From Heracleum sosnowskyi (lineage: Eukaryota > Streptophyta > Magnoliopsida > Apiales > Apiaceae), in NCBI GenBank assembly GCA_030848705.1, contig CM061244.1, positions 109,513,111 to 109,577,110 of the forward strand: a stretch of 64,000 nucleotides of DNA, given 5' to 3'. The notes under the pieces were generated by a model. The model searched no databases. It was given only the letters and a program-made list of their open reading frames with translations, and was not told where the DNA came from. This document shows positions 11,813-22,803 of the stretch, in pieces; within the stretch, counting starts at the first letter, position 1, and each line of letters opens with the position of its first letter. Position numbers and translations under genes: made by a program.

Positions 11813-12360
11813 TGTTGCCCAGTAATAAACAATTGTAGAAGGGGGGTTGAATACAATTGTATAAGATTCTCGACTTTAAACACAAATATGAATAATAACA
11901 ACTTTAATAATTCTGATATAAAACTGTTACAAACTCTCTCAAGAAATTCTGATGTTCTTGAGAGCTTCTAGGTTACAAAAATACTCGAGTGTGTGATCTG
12001 TATAAATCGAAACCTAAACTGTGTTTATATACTACACAGCTTCTCTATCAATTACATGATAAGTCCTAATCAATTACAAAGATTGAAACCTATCCTAAAT
12101 TGATAGCTATGTTCCTACAAACCAGGAACCGACAAAATAAAAATCCTTATTTAACTAGACTCCAAATATATCTCGAAATAGAAATCCTGATCAGCTTCCA
12201 GTCCTGATGATCAATCCTGATCCCAGTCCTGATATGAAATCCTGATATCAATCCTGATCCTGACGATCATGCAATCCTGATGGCTATGCAATACTGATGA
12301 CGTCAGCAATCCTGATCAGTTGAGTCTAGATCCTGACGATCATTGAATCCTGATCTAACA
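11813..12360 (-). repeat. LTR of element C, left arm (inverted)
   Basis: This is the reverse complement of the right-arm LTR, 548 bp. On the minus strand it begins TGTTAGATCAGG after the polypurine tract at 12361-12374 and ends GGGCAACA at the outer edge. It is dense in the C-family motif (ATCCTGA and complement). Confidence 0.9.
12024..12031 (-). promoter_or_regulatory. TATA box in left-arm LTR of element C
   Basis: TATATAAA on the minus strand. It would drive transcription outward to the left, antisense to ORF2 of element B. Confidence 0.5.
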
Positions 12361-12471
12361 ATCTCCCCCAATCTCATACTTTGTAAAATAAAGTATAGAT
12401 TTCCTAGATTCAATGATGTCAAAAATATATATACAAAATGTACAAGTATTTACAGTAACAAACTTATCTCC

Positions 12472-15385
12472 TCAGATTTTCTGGTAGAACATATTCATCT
12501 TCAAGAAGCTTGACAGGAGATTTTCTTCTTTGTCTTCAAGAATCTGAATAAGTCTTTCTTTTAACTCTTTAAGTTCTTCATCCTCTTCATTAATCTGATA
12601 AATAGTTGCTCTCAAATTCTGAATTGAGCTTCTCTGTAGACTATGATCTTCAACCAGGAGGTAAGCAATTTTCTTCCCATCAGGATTAAGAATAAGTTGC
12701 TTCATGCCAAAGGATATTTCTTTAACAGCAGTACCCCTTTGCATTTCCACATCTTGTCCTCTTATATTTATGTACATGGGAGTATAATCACCATTATAAT
12801 TCTTTCCTTCATCAAATCTTCTCCTTATAGTTGACATAATCATGCCACTCCATTCCTTGCACACTTTATTCTTCCATCTCAGCAAATAATGAACATATTT
12901 CAGTTCCTTTGTAGTTTTCATCAATAGCTCTTGAATGGACAAAATCTTCACAGTGCCATCTTTCATGAAGTACAGAAGCTTTTCATTCTTTTCATAACCA
13001 TCATGAAAATCTATAACTATACCAACAGATAATAAATTGTTCAGGTTTTCAGAAGTTATATTACCTCCAATATCAGTCAAAGAGTGAGGATCAACATATG
13101 GCATGTTCAGAAACTCAGTATCTCTGTGACCTATTCCTCTTCTTGAATTGGTTGGCATTTGTCTTAGATTGGAAAACATCTGTAACCAGAGTGCTCTTGA
13201 TCTTTGAGAATCAGCAATATTAGCAGCACTGGGAACATTTGTTATAATCCCACCAGAGTGATAAGTGATAGGTCTATCACACCTAAGTGTGTCAATATGT
13301 TTCCACTTCTTATCTTTCTCTTTCTCATAAGAATAACTCTTGTCTAGTTGAGGTTGTTGTCTTCTGACATTTCTCCACAACCCTTTATTTGAAGTTTTGA
13401 GTCTTTGTTTATAGAGCTGAAAATCTCTATTTGTTGACCTTGTTATTCTTCTTCTTCTGTCTTCTTCTTCTTCATCTACTTCCTTATTGTGAGAATCAAC
13501 CACTGTAGAAAGAATTAATAAATCAACCTCTTGCAGAATTTCAGAATCATCAGGATCTTGAATATTGTCAGGAACAATATCAGGATTAGACTCTTCAATT
13601 TGATTTGTATTGCTGAGAGTTGATTGTTTTGGTCTTCTTCTCAATTCTGGTTCTTCTTCATCAATTCCATCATCACCAAAAGTAGACATGTCAGGAACTA
13701 CTAGAGTTTGAGTAGGTTCAGGAATTTCTTCAATCCTTAATCCTCTAGACCTTGTTTGTCTAGGCATAATTGGAGTTGACGAGCTTCTTCTACCTCTTTG
13801 AGCACTTCTTCTACCTCTGCCTCCTCTACCTCTAGAAGGAGCATGATTCTTGAAACTCTCCATCATTTCTCTTTGAGCATTTAAGAACTCTTCATGAGAG
13901 AGATCAGGATATTCTTCAGTAGCAGTAGAAAGTGCCTTTCTAGCAAATAACTGTTGTACCCTCTTATCAGTATGATAAAGAGTCACAACATCACCTTTCT
14001 TTGTTTTGAACTTCTGGAATAAGTTTGATGTTTCTTCAGGATTATCAACGATTACATCTTCATCACCCTCAGGAATTGTAGAAAGAATTTGTCCTTGACC
14101 AGGCGTCAGGATTTGATCATCCATCAAGATTTGATCACTTGTCAGGATTTGCTTTTTCGTTAGGATTTGAGATTGCACCAATGTCCTCACTGTCTTTACT
14201 CCAGAATCAGAAACATGAGTTGACTGCGTTGTTTGACTTTAAGAAGTTTGAATAGTCTTCATAACAGCAGCATCAGAGGTTTCTCCTTGTAGTACTTTGT
14301 CACCACCATCATTTCCAGTATCATCATCATTTTTCCTTAATACTAGATCAGGTGTACATTTTGTAGAACTTACCTTCTCCCCCTTTTTGACATCAGTATT
14401 TAACAATAAATTCAAAATTAAGGCAAACGAGGTTTGTATATCAGTTACCTTAGAATCAAGAGAATCAATTTTGCTGTTGATGGAGGTTTGTTCAGTAATG
14501 ACTGACTTGACTTGGGATTCCACTATTCTTAGTTGAAGAGCAGTAGGCACCTTTGTAAAGTTTTGAGAAATGTCATTCCTTACTAATTCTGTAGCAGCCT
14601 TGATAGAATCAATTTCATGTTTGAGGCCTTTGGATAATAGAGTAGTGGCCTTCAAATGATTCTTCAAATCTTGATTCTCAATCAATTTCACTGCATTATA
14701 GGCATGATCCAAAGCAGAAGGAAAGCTAACGGATTCAGAAGATCTATACCATGAATTGTTCCATTCATATTGTCTAAGTGCCTCAGCAGGAGAAATTTCA
14801 GAAGGAACAGAAAAATCTTGTCTGAGATCTTTTCCAGTAGTAGCCTTGCCAGCCATGAATGTGCTTGATGAACCAAAGTTGGTTCCAAGACTAGCTTTGA
14901 TTGTTGTAGCAAGCTGATCCTTCTCTTCATTATTATCATCACTGTCATCACTATAATCAGCATCAGAATCATCAGGAACATTAGGATCAGGAATAACAAT
15001 ACCTTTTAATTTATCCTGTGATTCTGTGATAGTATCTGTCATTGGTCTGGAGCTAAGTAGCTGTATCAGGATTGGCTCAGCATCAGGAGCACCACTAGCG
15101 TCAGGAGCAACACCGTCAGGATTTGATAAGCTTGCATCAGGATTTGATACTGATGGTTCTTTTGTAGCATGAGGTTCAGAAGCTGCTTTAACACTTTGAG
15201 TTAAAGGTTCTTGTGTACTTCCCTCAGTGACAGTGTCCTCAACCAATACTTCATTTTCACTAGAAATCCCTTGAGCATTGTCAGGAAATTTCTCAGAAGT
15301 TGTAGCTTTGCCTGCATCTTTAGATGGTTCTTGCGTGGCTGGAATGTTGATGTCTTCATTCTCCCTTTGAGAAAATGGTTCTTGT
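12472..15385 (-). pseudogene. ORF2 (3' ORF of SIRE-type element), left arm of C
   Basis: Read from the palindrome centre outward, this encodes a long acidic, Ser/Asp-rich protein. It is related to the C-terminal two thirds of ORF2 in element D: both have (S)DVKKGE followed by a basic linker, then a conserved C-terminal block (LLYFM.DG.V, ..YVLYL or ..YVHYL, SLRAVIYQ-like, EEL or KEL). An Arg/Gly-rich stretch (RGRGGRGRRS) near 13805-13835 and RRRRITRS near 13438 suggest nucleic-acid binding. One TAA, complement at about 14239-14241, splits the frame, and the same TAA is in the right arm. The frame continues in register afterwards. The conserved 5' part is absent because it lies beyond the centre junction. 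Frames that cross the centre into the right arm are artefacts of the inverted repeat. Confidence 0.85.
15366..15385. other. 20-bp loop at the centre of palindrome C
   Basis: The arms meet at GGGAG/CTCCC on either side of this 20-bp non-palindromic spacer. It resembles ORF2 repeat sequence (a Gln-Glu-Pro coding segment recurs in both arms), so it is probably part of ORF2 from one arm. Confidence 0.8.
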
Positions 15386-18288
15386 GGGAGAATGAAGACA
15401 TCAACATTCCAGCCACGCAAGAACCATCTTTTACTTCTGAAGATGCAGGCAAAGCTACAACTTTTGAGGAATTTCCTGACAATGCTCAAGGGGTTTCTGG
15501 TGCAAATGAAAGATTGGTCGAGGACACTGTCACTGAGGGAAGTACACAAGAACCTTTAACTCAAAGTGTTAAAGAAGATTCTTAACCTCATGCTACACAA
15601 GAACCATCAGTATCAAATCCTGATGCAAGCTTATCTAATCCTGACGGTGTTGCTCCTGACGCTAGTGGTGCTCCTGATGCTGAGCCAATCCTGATACAAC
15701 CACTTAGCTCAAGACCAATGATAGATTCTATCACACCATCACATGACAAACTTAAAGGTATTGCTATTCCTGATCCTAATGTTCCTGATGATTCTGATGC
15801 TGATGATAGTGATGACAGTGATGATAATAATGAAGAGAATGATCAGTTTGCTACAGCAATCAAAGCTAGTCTTGGAACCAACTTTGGTTCATCAAGCACA
15901 TTCATGGCTGGCAAGGCTACTACTGGAAAAGATCTCAGACAAGATTTTTATGTTCCTTCTGAAATTTCTCCTGCTGAGGCACTTAGACAATATGAATGGA
16001 ACAATTCATGGTACAGATCTTCTGAATCCGTTAGCTTTCCTTCTGCTTTGGATCATGCCTATGATGCAGTGAAATTGATTGAGAATCAAGATTTGAAGAA
16101 TCATTTGAAGGCAACTACTCTATTATCCAAAGGCCTCCAACATGAAATTGATTCTATCAAGGCTGCTACAGAATTAGTAAGGACTAACATTTCTCAAAAC
16201 TTCACAAAGGTGCCTACTTCTCTTCAACTAAGAATAGTGGAATCCCAAGTCAAGTTAGTCATTACTGAACAAACCTCCATTAGTAGCAGAATTGATTCTC
16301 TTGATTGTAAGGTAACTGATATACAAACCTCTCTTGCCTTAATTTTGAATATATTGTCAAATCATGATGTCAAAAAGGGGGAGAAGGTAAGTTCTACAAA
16401 ATGTACACCTGATCTAGTATTAAGGAAAAATGATGATGATACTGGAGATGATGGTGGTGACAAAGTTTTACAAGGAGAAATCTCTAATGCTATTGTTATG
16501 AAGACTATTCAAACTTCTTAATGTCAAACAACGCAGTCAACTCATGTTTCTGATTCTGGAGTAAAGACAGTGAGGACATTGGTGCAATCTCAAATCCTGA
16601 CGGAAGAGCAAATCCTGACAGGTGATCAAATCCTGATGGATGATCAAATCCTGACGCCTAGTCAAGGACAAATTCTTTCTACAATTCCTGAGGGTGATGA
16701 AGATGTAATCATTAATAATCCTGAAGAAGCATCAAATTTATTCCAGAAGTTCAAAACAAAGAAAGGTGATGTTGCGACTCTTTATCATACTGATAAGAGG
16801 GTACAACAATTATTTGCTAGAAAGGCACTTTCTACTGCTACTGAAGAATATCCTGATCTCTCTCATGAAGAGTTCTTAAATGCTCAAAGAGAAACGATGG
16901 AGAGTTTCAAGAATCCTGCTCCTGCCAGAGGTAGATGAGGCAGAGGTAGAAGAAGTGCTCAAAGAGGTAGAAGAAGCTCATCAACTCCAATTATGCCTAG
17001 ACAAACAAGGTCTAGAGGATTAAGGATTGAAGAAATTCCCGAACCTACTCAAACTCTAGTAGTTCCTGACATGTCTACTTTTGGTGATGATGGAATTGAT
17101 GAAGAAGAACCAGAATTGAGAAGAAGACCAAAACAATCAACTCTCAGCAATACAAATGAAATTGAAGAGTCTAATCCTGATATTGTTCCTGACAATATTC
17201 AAGATCCTGATGATTCTGAAATTCTGCAAGAGGTTGATTTATTAATTCTTTCTACATTGGTTGATTCTCACAATAAGGAAGTAGATGAAGAAGAACAAGA
17301 CAGAAGAAGAAGAATAACAAGGTCAACAAATAGAGATTTTCAGCTCTATAAGCAAAGACTCAAAACTTCAAATAAAGGGTTGTGGAGAAATGTCAGAAGA
17401 CAACAACCTCAACTAGAGAAGAGTTATTCTTATGAGAAAGAGAAAGATAAGAAGTGGAAACACATTGACACACTTAGGTGTGATAGACCTATCACTTATC
17501 ATTCAGGTGGGATTATAACAAATGTTCCTAGTGCTGTTGATGTTGCTGATTTTCAAAGATCTAGAGCACTCTGGTTACAGATGTTTTCCAATCTAAGACA
17601 AATGCCAACCAATTCAAGAGGAGGAATAGGTCACAGAGATGCTGAGTTTCTGAACATGCCATATATTGATCCTCACTCTTTGACTGATATTGGAGGTAAT
17701 ATAACTTCTGAAAACCTGAACAATTTATTATATGTTGATATAGTTATAGATTTTCATGATGGTTATGAAAAGAATGAAAAGCTTCTGTACTTCATGAAAG
17801 ATGGCACTGTGAAGATTCTGTCCATTCAAGAGCTATTGATGAAAACTACAAAGGAACTGAAATATGTTCATTATTTGCTGAGATGGAAGAATAAAGTGTG
17901 CAAGGAATGGAGTGTCATGATTCTGTCAACTATAAGGAGAAGATTTGATGAATGAAAGAATTATAATGATGATTATACTCCCATGTACATAAATATAAGA
18001 GGACAAGATGTGGAAATGCAAAGGGGTACTGCTGTTAAAGAAATATCCTTTGGCATGAAGCAACTTATTCTTAATCCTGATGGGAAGGAAATTGCTTACC
18101 TCCTGGTTGAAGATCATAGTCTACAGAGAAGCTCAATTCAGAATTTGAGAGCAGCTATCTATCAGATTAATGAAGAGGATGAAGAACTTAAAGAGTTAAA
18201 AGAAAGACTTATTGAGATTCTTGAAGACAAAGAAGAAAATCTCCTGTCAAGCTTCTTGAAGATGAATATGTTCTACCAGAAAATCTGA
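15386..18288 (+). pseudogene. ORF2, right arm of C, multiply interrupted
   Basis: This is the mirror copy of the left-arm ORF2. It has the shared TAA at 16519-16521 and three private stops: TAA at 15583-15585, TGA at 16936-16938 within the Arg/Gly-rich stretch, and TGA at 17953-17955. A 12-bp insertion relative to the left arm lies near 15430. The protein ends FLKMNMFYQKI at 18288, as in the left arm. The C-family motif is read here as Asn-Pro-Asp and also as Ile-Leu-Thr/Met, two different codon registers of the same DNA word. Confidence 0.87.
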
Positions 18289-18399
18289 GGAGATAAGTTT
18301 GTTACTGTAAATACTTGTACATTTTGTATATATATTTTTGACATCATTGAATCTAGGAAATCTATACTTTATTTTACAAAGTATGAGATTGGGGGAGAT
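18289..18399 (+). other. 3' untranslated stretch and polypurine tract, right arm of C
   Basis: A short non-coding stretch between the ORF2 stop and the LTR. It ends in the polypurine tract GATTGGGGGAGAT directly before TGTTAG. Confidence 0.8.
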
Positions 18400-18961
18400 T
18401 GTTAGATCAGGATTCAATGATCGTCAGGATCTAAACTCAACTGATCAGGATTGATGATGTCATCAGTATTGCATAGCCATCAGGATTGCATGATTGTCAG
18501 GATTAGGATTGATATCAGGATTTCATATCAGGACTGGGATCAGGATTGATCATCAGGACTGGAAGCTGATCAGGATTTCTACTTCGAGTTATATTTGGAG
18601 TCTAGTTAAATAAGGATGTTTATTTTGTCGGTTCCTGGTTTGTAGGAACGTAGCTATCAATTTAGGATAGGTTTCAATCTTTGTAATTGATTAGGACTTA
18701 TCATGTAATTGATAGAGAAGCTGTGTAGTATATAAACACAGTTTAGGTTTCGATTTATATCGATCGCATACACGAGTATTTTTGTAACTTAGAAGCTCTC
18801 AAGAACATCAGAATTTCTTGAGAGAGTTTGTAAAAGTTTTATATCATATTTAATAAAGTTGTTATTATTCTTTCATATTTGTGATACATAATTTATTAAG
18901 TCGAAAATCTTATACAATTGTATTCAACCCCCCTTCTACAATTGTTTATTACTGGGCAACA
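18400..18961 (+). repeat. LTR of element C, right arm
   Basis: 562 bp, TGTTAGATCAGG to GGGCAACA. At least ten copies of (A/G)TCAGGA(T/C) lie in its first 200 bp. The CCCCCCTTCTACAATTG region near its end aligns with the LTR end of element B, which supports the U5 boundary. Confidence 0.92.
18729..18736 (+). promoter_or_regulatory. TATA box in right-arm LTR of element C
   Basis: TATATAAA followed by CACAG, matching the equivalent position in the LTRs of element D. Transcription would run rightward into element E. Confidence 0.55.
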
Positions 18962-20163
18962 GTTCGGGTCAAGTAGGGATTCAATTAGAATATCAAAAAT
19001 GTAATTAGGGATAAGATAAATATGACAAATGGTTGGGGCTTACCCTTATAGGGGTAAGGACGCGCCCTTTCAGGCCGTCCACCCCTTGAGGGCGCGCCCT
19101 TGTGGGAAAGATAGCTTGATGGGTGTCTTGATAAAAGATAACAGCTGGACTGACAACTCTACTCTTCATTAGCATGAGACTGGCACAAGGAAGACTTAGG
19201 GCTTGTCCTCCTGGGGACCAGGGCGCGCCCTTTGAGCCATCCACCCCTTGAGGGCGCGTCCTCTTGGAGTGAAGTGGCAACTTGGTGATGGAAGATGGTT
19301 TTCTTAGTTTAGTATTGGCAATATATTGAAGAATTCCCTCCTAGGAGGTGCCCTGGGAGGGGGATGTCCGTGGCTGAAGGCCTCCAGGGGTTTGCCTGAT
19401 GATTGAAGGCCTCCTCCTGTATTCAATGGGCGCGTCCTCATTGGGGATGTGGGGTGAACCTTGGTGTGTGCTTTGGGAGCTCTGTTCCTGTACTCAATGG
19501 GCGCGTCTTTATTGGGGAACTTTGGAGTAATCCTGCACTTTGCACCCAAACACTTGGGATCACTTGTCTTGTTATCTGGTGGGTGCTTCTCATTCGGGGG
19601 ACAAGGATGAGTCTAGCTTTTAAGGTAAGTCATTTATATAGATGTGTCTATGAATTAAGGAAATAGTTGGTAATGGATAGGACTAGTCCTCGACGGGGGG
19701 AGTTTCCTTATTCATGAAGTCATGTCGTCATAGATAAGACTTGGGCCTTTGTGACTAGGCTTTATCGTTAGACATTCCTAAAGTGAGCTAAAACTCTAAG
19801 GAAAGATATGGAAGTCCTACGTTCAGGTATGTAAAGATATGGAAGAGTCCCACGTCTAAGTAAGGAAGGCAGTGGAAGACTTCGACTGGGCCATGAAGAT
19901 CAGAGACCAAGCCCATGGAGGAAACTTCCTCCCCAAGAACTACGTTGGCTTGATCCCCTATATAAAGGGGTACGTAGGCACATTGTAAGGGGTCGAAAAG
20001 TTGAGAGCTCTGAGGCAGCCAACATAAACCCTAAGCAATCTCAGCCACCAATTAAACACCACCACCATACTCTGGCGAATTCATCACCTAAGGACCACCG
20101 TTGTAGATCTTGATTCCGACAACAAACTTCGAACTTTGTTAATACCAAATTCCTCCGTTAACA
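18962..20163 (+). repeat. 5' LTR of element E, first 38 bp missing
   Basis: Starts at GTTCGGGTC, which aligns with 30994 inside the 3' LTR, so the TGTTATAG start and 38 bp are absent where palindrome C abuts. It ends CCGTTAACA next to the primer-binding site. It differs from the 3' LTR by several percent, including a small indel near 19800-19850. Six copies of the (G)GCGCG(C/T)CC(T) motif are visible at about 19050, 19090, 19223, 19251, 19430 and 19500. Confidence 0.9.
19959..19966 (+). promoter_or_regulatory. TATA box in 5' LTR of element E
   Basis: TATATAAA within CCCCTATATAAAGGGG. The same core with GGTACGTAGGCA downstream is shared with the LTR of element H. Confidence 0.65.
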
Positions 20164-20165
20164 AA

Positions 20166-20184
20166 TTGGCGCTAGAAGGAGGGG
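20166..20184 (+). other. Primer-binding site of element E
   Basis: TTGGCGCTAGAAGGAGGGG begins two bases after the LTR end. Sequences of this form are typical primer-binding sites of plant Tat/gypsy elements. Confidence 0.85.
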
Positions 20185-20216
20185 TGCTAATTAAGATCTC
20201 AATATTTGGGGAAAAG

Positions 20217-22803
20217 ATGTCACACAATCGCAACGAGCGTCCTATGGATGAGGTTGGTTCAGACGACAGTGAAGGGCATGACCACGCCCGCCATGAAGAG
20301 TACGTTCCCCGGAGTGTTCCAAATCCTGCTTATGGAACGCCTATCGTCGGGGGACAACCACCGGTGCTCATAAGTAACTCAGATATGATGGAGCAGCTCT
20401 ACCGCATGGGTGATGCCTTGAATGGTTTCGAGGCAAGGCTGGAAACGGTTGAACGAAGCGAAGGAAGGGGTCGAGTCAGGAGACAACCCCATAATCACCA
20501 TCGAACAGGAAGAGGCACCACATGACAGGGGGTGACAGACCCAACACTGGGAGATTTCAGAATGTTACCCCAATAAGGTTGGAGTATCAAGAAGATGGAG
20601 TGCCTATCGTTGAACTCCTTGATGACGATAGTCCGGAACAACCTAGGGGGGAACGACGTCCATCCCCCCACCCTCATAGGTCAGGGCGGTCTGAGAGTGA
20701 AGTTCGGAGGGCTGATGAGATCCACCGAGACCAAGAACAGCGCTTGAATAGGTTGAAGGATCGTCTTGGCATAAGACTTAACAACGTTGATCTACGGTTG
20801 TTATTGGTTGAATGGCAAAGAGACAGAGAAGTTCGAGGGGAACAACCTTTTGATCCACAGCGTGAGCCCCCTGTTGACAGGTCGAGGCCCCATGGACAAG
20901 AGCATACTCGTCCTCGTGATGATCCAAGACGTAACCTAGAAGTGCAACCTCGTGATCCACAGCGAGAGCCCCATGTAGACAGGTCGAGGCCCCATGGACA
21001 TGAGGAAGCACCCCTACGAGATAACTTGTGAATTAATCAAGGTGCGAGGCCCTGTGATTCACAGAGAGCGCCCCCTGATCTCAGGTTGAGGCCCCGTGAT
21101 CATGAGCGAGCCCCCCAATTTGAAGGATCGGGAAGGAGACGGGATACAGAGTTAGATTATAGGAGCAGAGGTAACGATCGACGGAATAGGTACGATGCCC
21201 CTTACCGCTTAGGACCTTCTGGAGGAAGAGATCCGCATATAACACATGTCTCATCCCAAAGTAGATCCGGAGGAAGACGTGAGGAGCTAAGCACACGACC
21301 TCACAGTCCTGAGGAGAGGACGTGCCCTCCAAGTCCTAATCCAAGGTTACAAGGGCATTATATAGCCCAAGGGGAAACCTAGGAGCAAGATCAACATCGG
21401 GATAGGGCTCAAACCAATCAACCTCCACCTCAACCTCCTCCGATAGTGCATGCCCAACCTCCACCTGATGGAGGTACTCAAACTAATGTCCAAACTATCC
21501 CAGGTGTGGGAAGCTTCAATGTTGATGACCTGGAAAAAATCCTCACACACAACTTGAGGGAGGAAGAGTTACTTCAACAGCTCAAGCCCCCTCCCCTTTC
21601 TCGACAGCAGTGAGGGAGGCACAGCTTCCAATAGGGTCTAGGAATACAACCAATGACTTGCATTTTCATGGGAATGCCGACGTTGTTGAGTTCTTGGGAA
21701 GGTTAAATATAGAGATGGATGTGTATCAAGTACTTGACTTGGCTAGGTGTCGTCTTCTGGCAGCGACCTTTAGGGAAAGTGCTCAGTAGTGGTTTTAGAA
21801 GCTTGGACCAGGTGTGATTACTTCATGGGAAGACATGAAGACTCTTTTTTTGACAAAGTTCCAAGCTACTGTGAAGTATGTCCCACCAGTAACTACCTTG
21901 GCCAATATCAAGCAGAAGGAATGAGAAAGCTTGCAATCATACTTCAAGAGGTTCAATGATGAGTCTACCATGGTTAGAGGAGCGACAGATGAGTCACTCA
22001 AAAGTTTCTTAATTGCAGGACTTCAGGTCGAAACTGATTTCTGGAAACACCTTCAAGGGAAGGACCCAACAACTCTAGCAGACCTCTTCTATCAAGCTGA
22101 ATACTTCAAGATCGTGGAACAATCTCTGGCTGATAACAAAAAGTCTGACCCCCAAGAGAAAGGGAAAGGTTCTAAAAGAAAAGATAGGTCTCCGAGCCCC
22201 GACTATAGGAGGAGAGGATATAGCCCAAATAGGGTGAATGTTGCTAATGCTAGAAGAGGTTGGACTCCACCGAATTATGACAGGTTGAACAGGTATCAAA
22301 CAGGGAGTTATACGTTGGCGGCCTCTGTCGAACATATCTTCGAAGTACACAAGGATAAGGGCTTATTCAAGAAGCCCGCACATTTATCTTCGTGGCAGAG
22401 CAGAGATAAGAAGAAGTATTGTACATACCATGAGTCTACCGGACATAACACTCATGAGTGTCATCAGTTAAAAGAAGAAATCGAAGAATTAATCAAGGCA
22501 GGATACCTGACTGATTGGATTGTTAAAGAGGTAAAGAAACATAAAGATGAACCTAATAGGAGGATGGAAAGAGAGCATGCTCCAGACAGAGACGATGATG
22601 ATAGTTCTAAGGATGTTCATTTTACCCGGGCTAGAAGCATTCACACCGTTTTTGGAGGGCACCGTCTTGGTAATGACAGTAACAACGCACTGGAAAGGTA
22701 TGCTAGGGAGGCACGTCATAAGCCGTTAACTAGTGTTAACAGCTTGGAACTCAAGCCCTCCAAGTTGTTCAAGGGGGAATCAATAGATATCACCTTCACA
22801 TAG
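20217..22803 (+). pseudogene. gag of element E, interrupted
   Basis: The ATG at 20217 opens MSHNRNERPMDE. A frameshift near 20522 leads into an Arg/Pro-rich region with three imperfect 102-bp repeats. Stops follow at 21029-21031 and near 21380 and 21610. The capsid (Retrotrans_gag) homology lies at about 21640-22110, with TAG codons near 21787 and 21797 and another stop near 21922. From 21931 the frame is open through a knuckle of the form CTYHESTGHNTHEC near 22420-22461. A TAG at 22801-22803 separates it from protease in the same frame, so gag-pol was once continuous. Confidence 0.85.
20852..21157 (+). repeat. Three imperfect 102-bp tandem repeats in gag of E
   Basis: Units start at 20852, 20954 and 21056 with GAT(C/T)CACAG and carry (G)AGGCCCC(A/G)TG near their middle. 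The period is exactly 34 codons, encoding an Arg/Pro/His-rich segment (DPQREP, DRSRPHG). Confidence 0.8.

Larger units (their letters stand above)
11813..18961. mobile_element. Element C: giant inverted repeat made of two SIRE-type 3' halves, head to head
   Basis: The left arm (11813-15365) is the reverse complement of the right arm (15386-18961), with only 20 bp between them. Each arm consists of part of ORF2, a polypurine tract and one complete LTR, with the U5 end outermost, so the termini read TGTTGCCC and GGGCAACA. No gag, pol or primer-binding site is present. The arms are diverged: there is a 12-bp indel near the centre, LTR lengths are 548 and 562 bp, and the stop codons differ. They share one TAA. 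Flanks are AGTAG on the left and GTTCG on the right, so there is no target-site duplication. Confidence 0.9.

Noticed and set aside
12472..14190. 572-codon frame as a separate gene in the left arm of C
   Set aside because: It has no ATG at its start and is simply the continuation of ORF2 after an in-frame TAA. The mirror frame at 16570 has the same origin.
15211..15585. Open frames crossing the centre of palindrome C on both strands
   Set aside because: They read one arm sense and the other antisense. They exist only because the arms are inverted copies of one ORF.
11813..18961. DNA transposon with long terminal inverted repeats
   Set aside because: The termini are recognisable LTR ends with polypurine tracts and copia ORF2 inside. 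There is no transposase and no terminal duplication.
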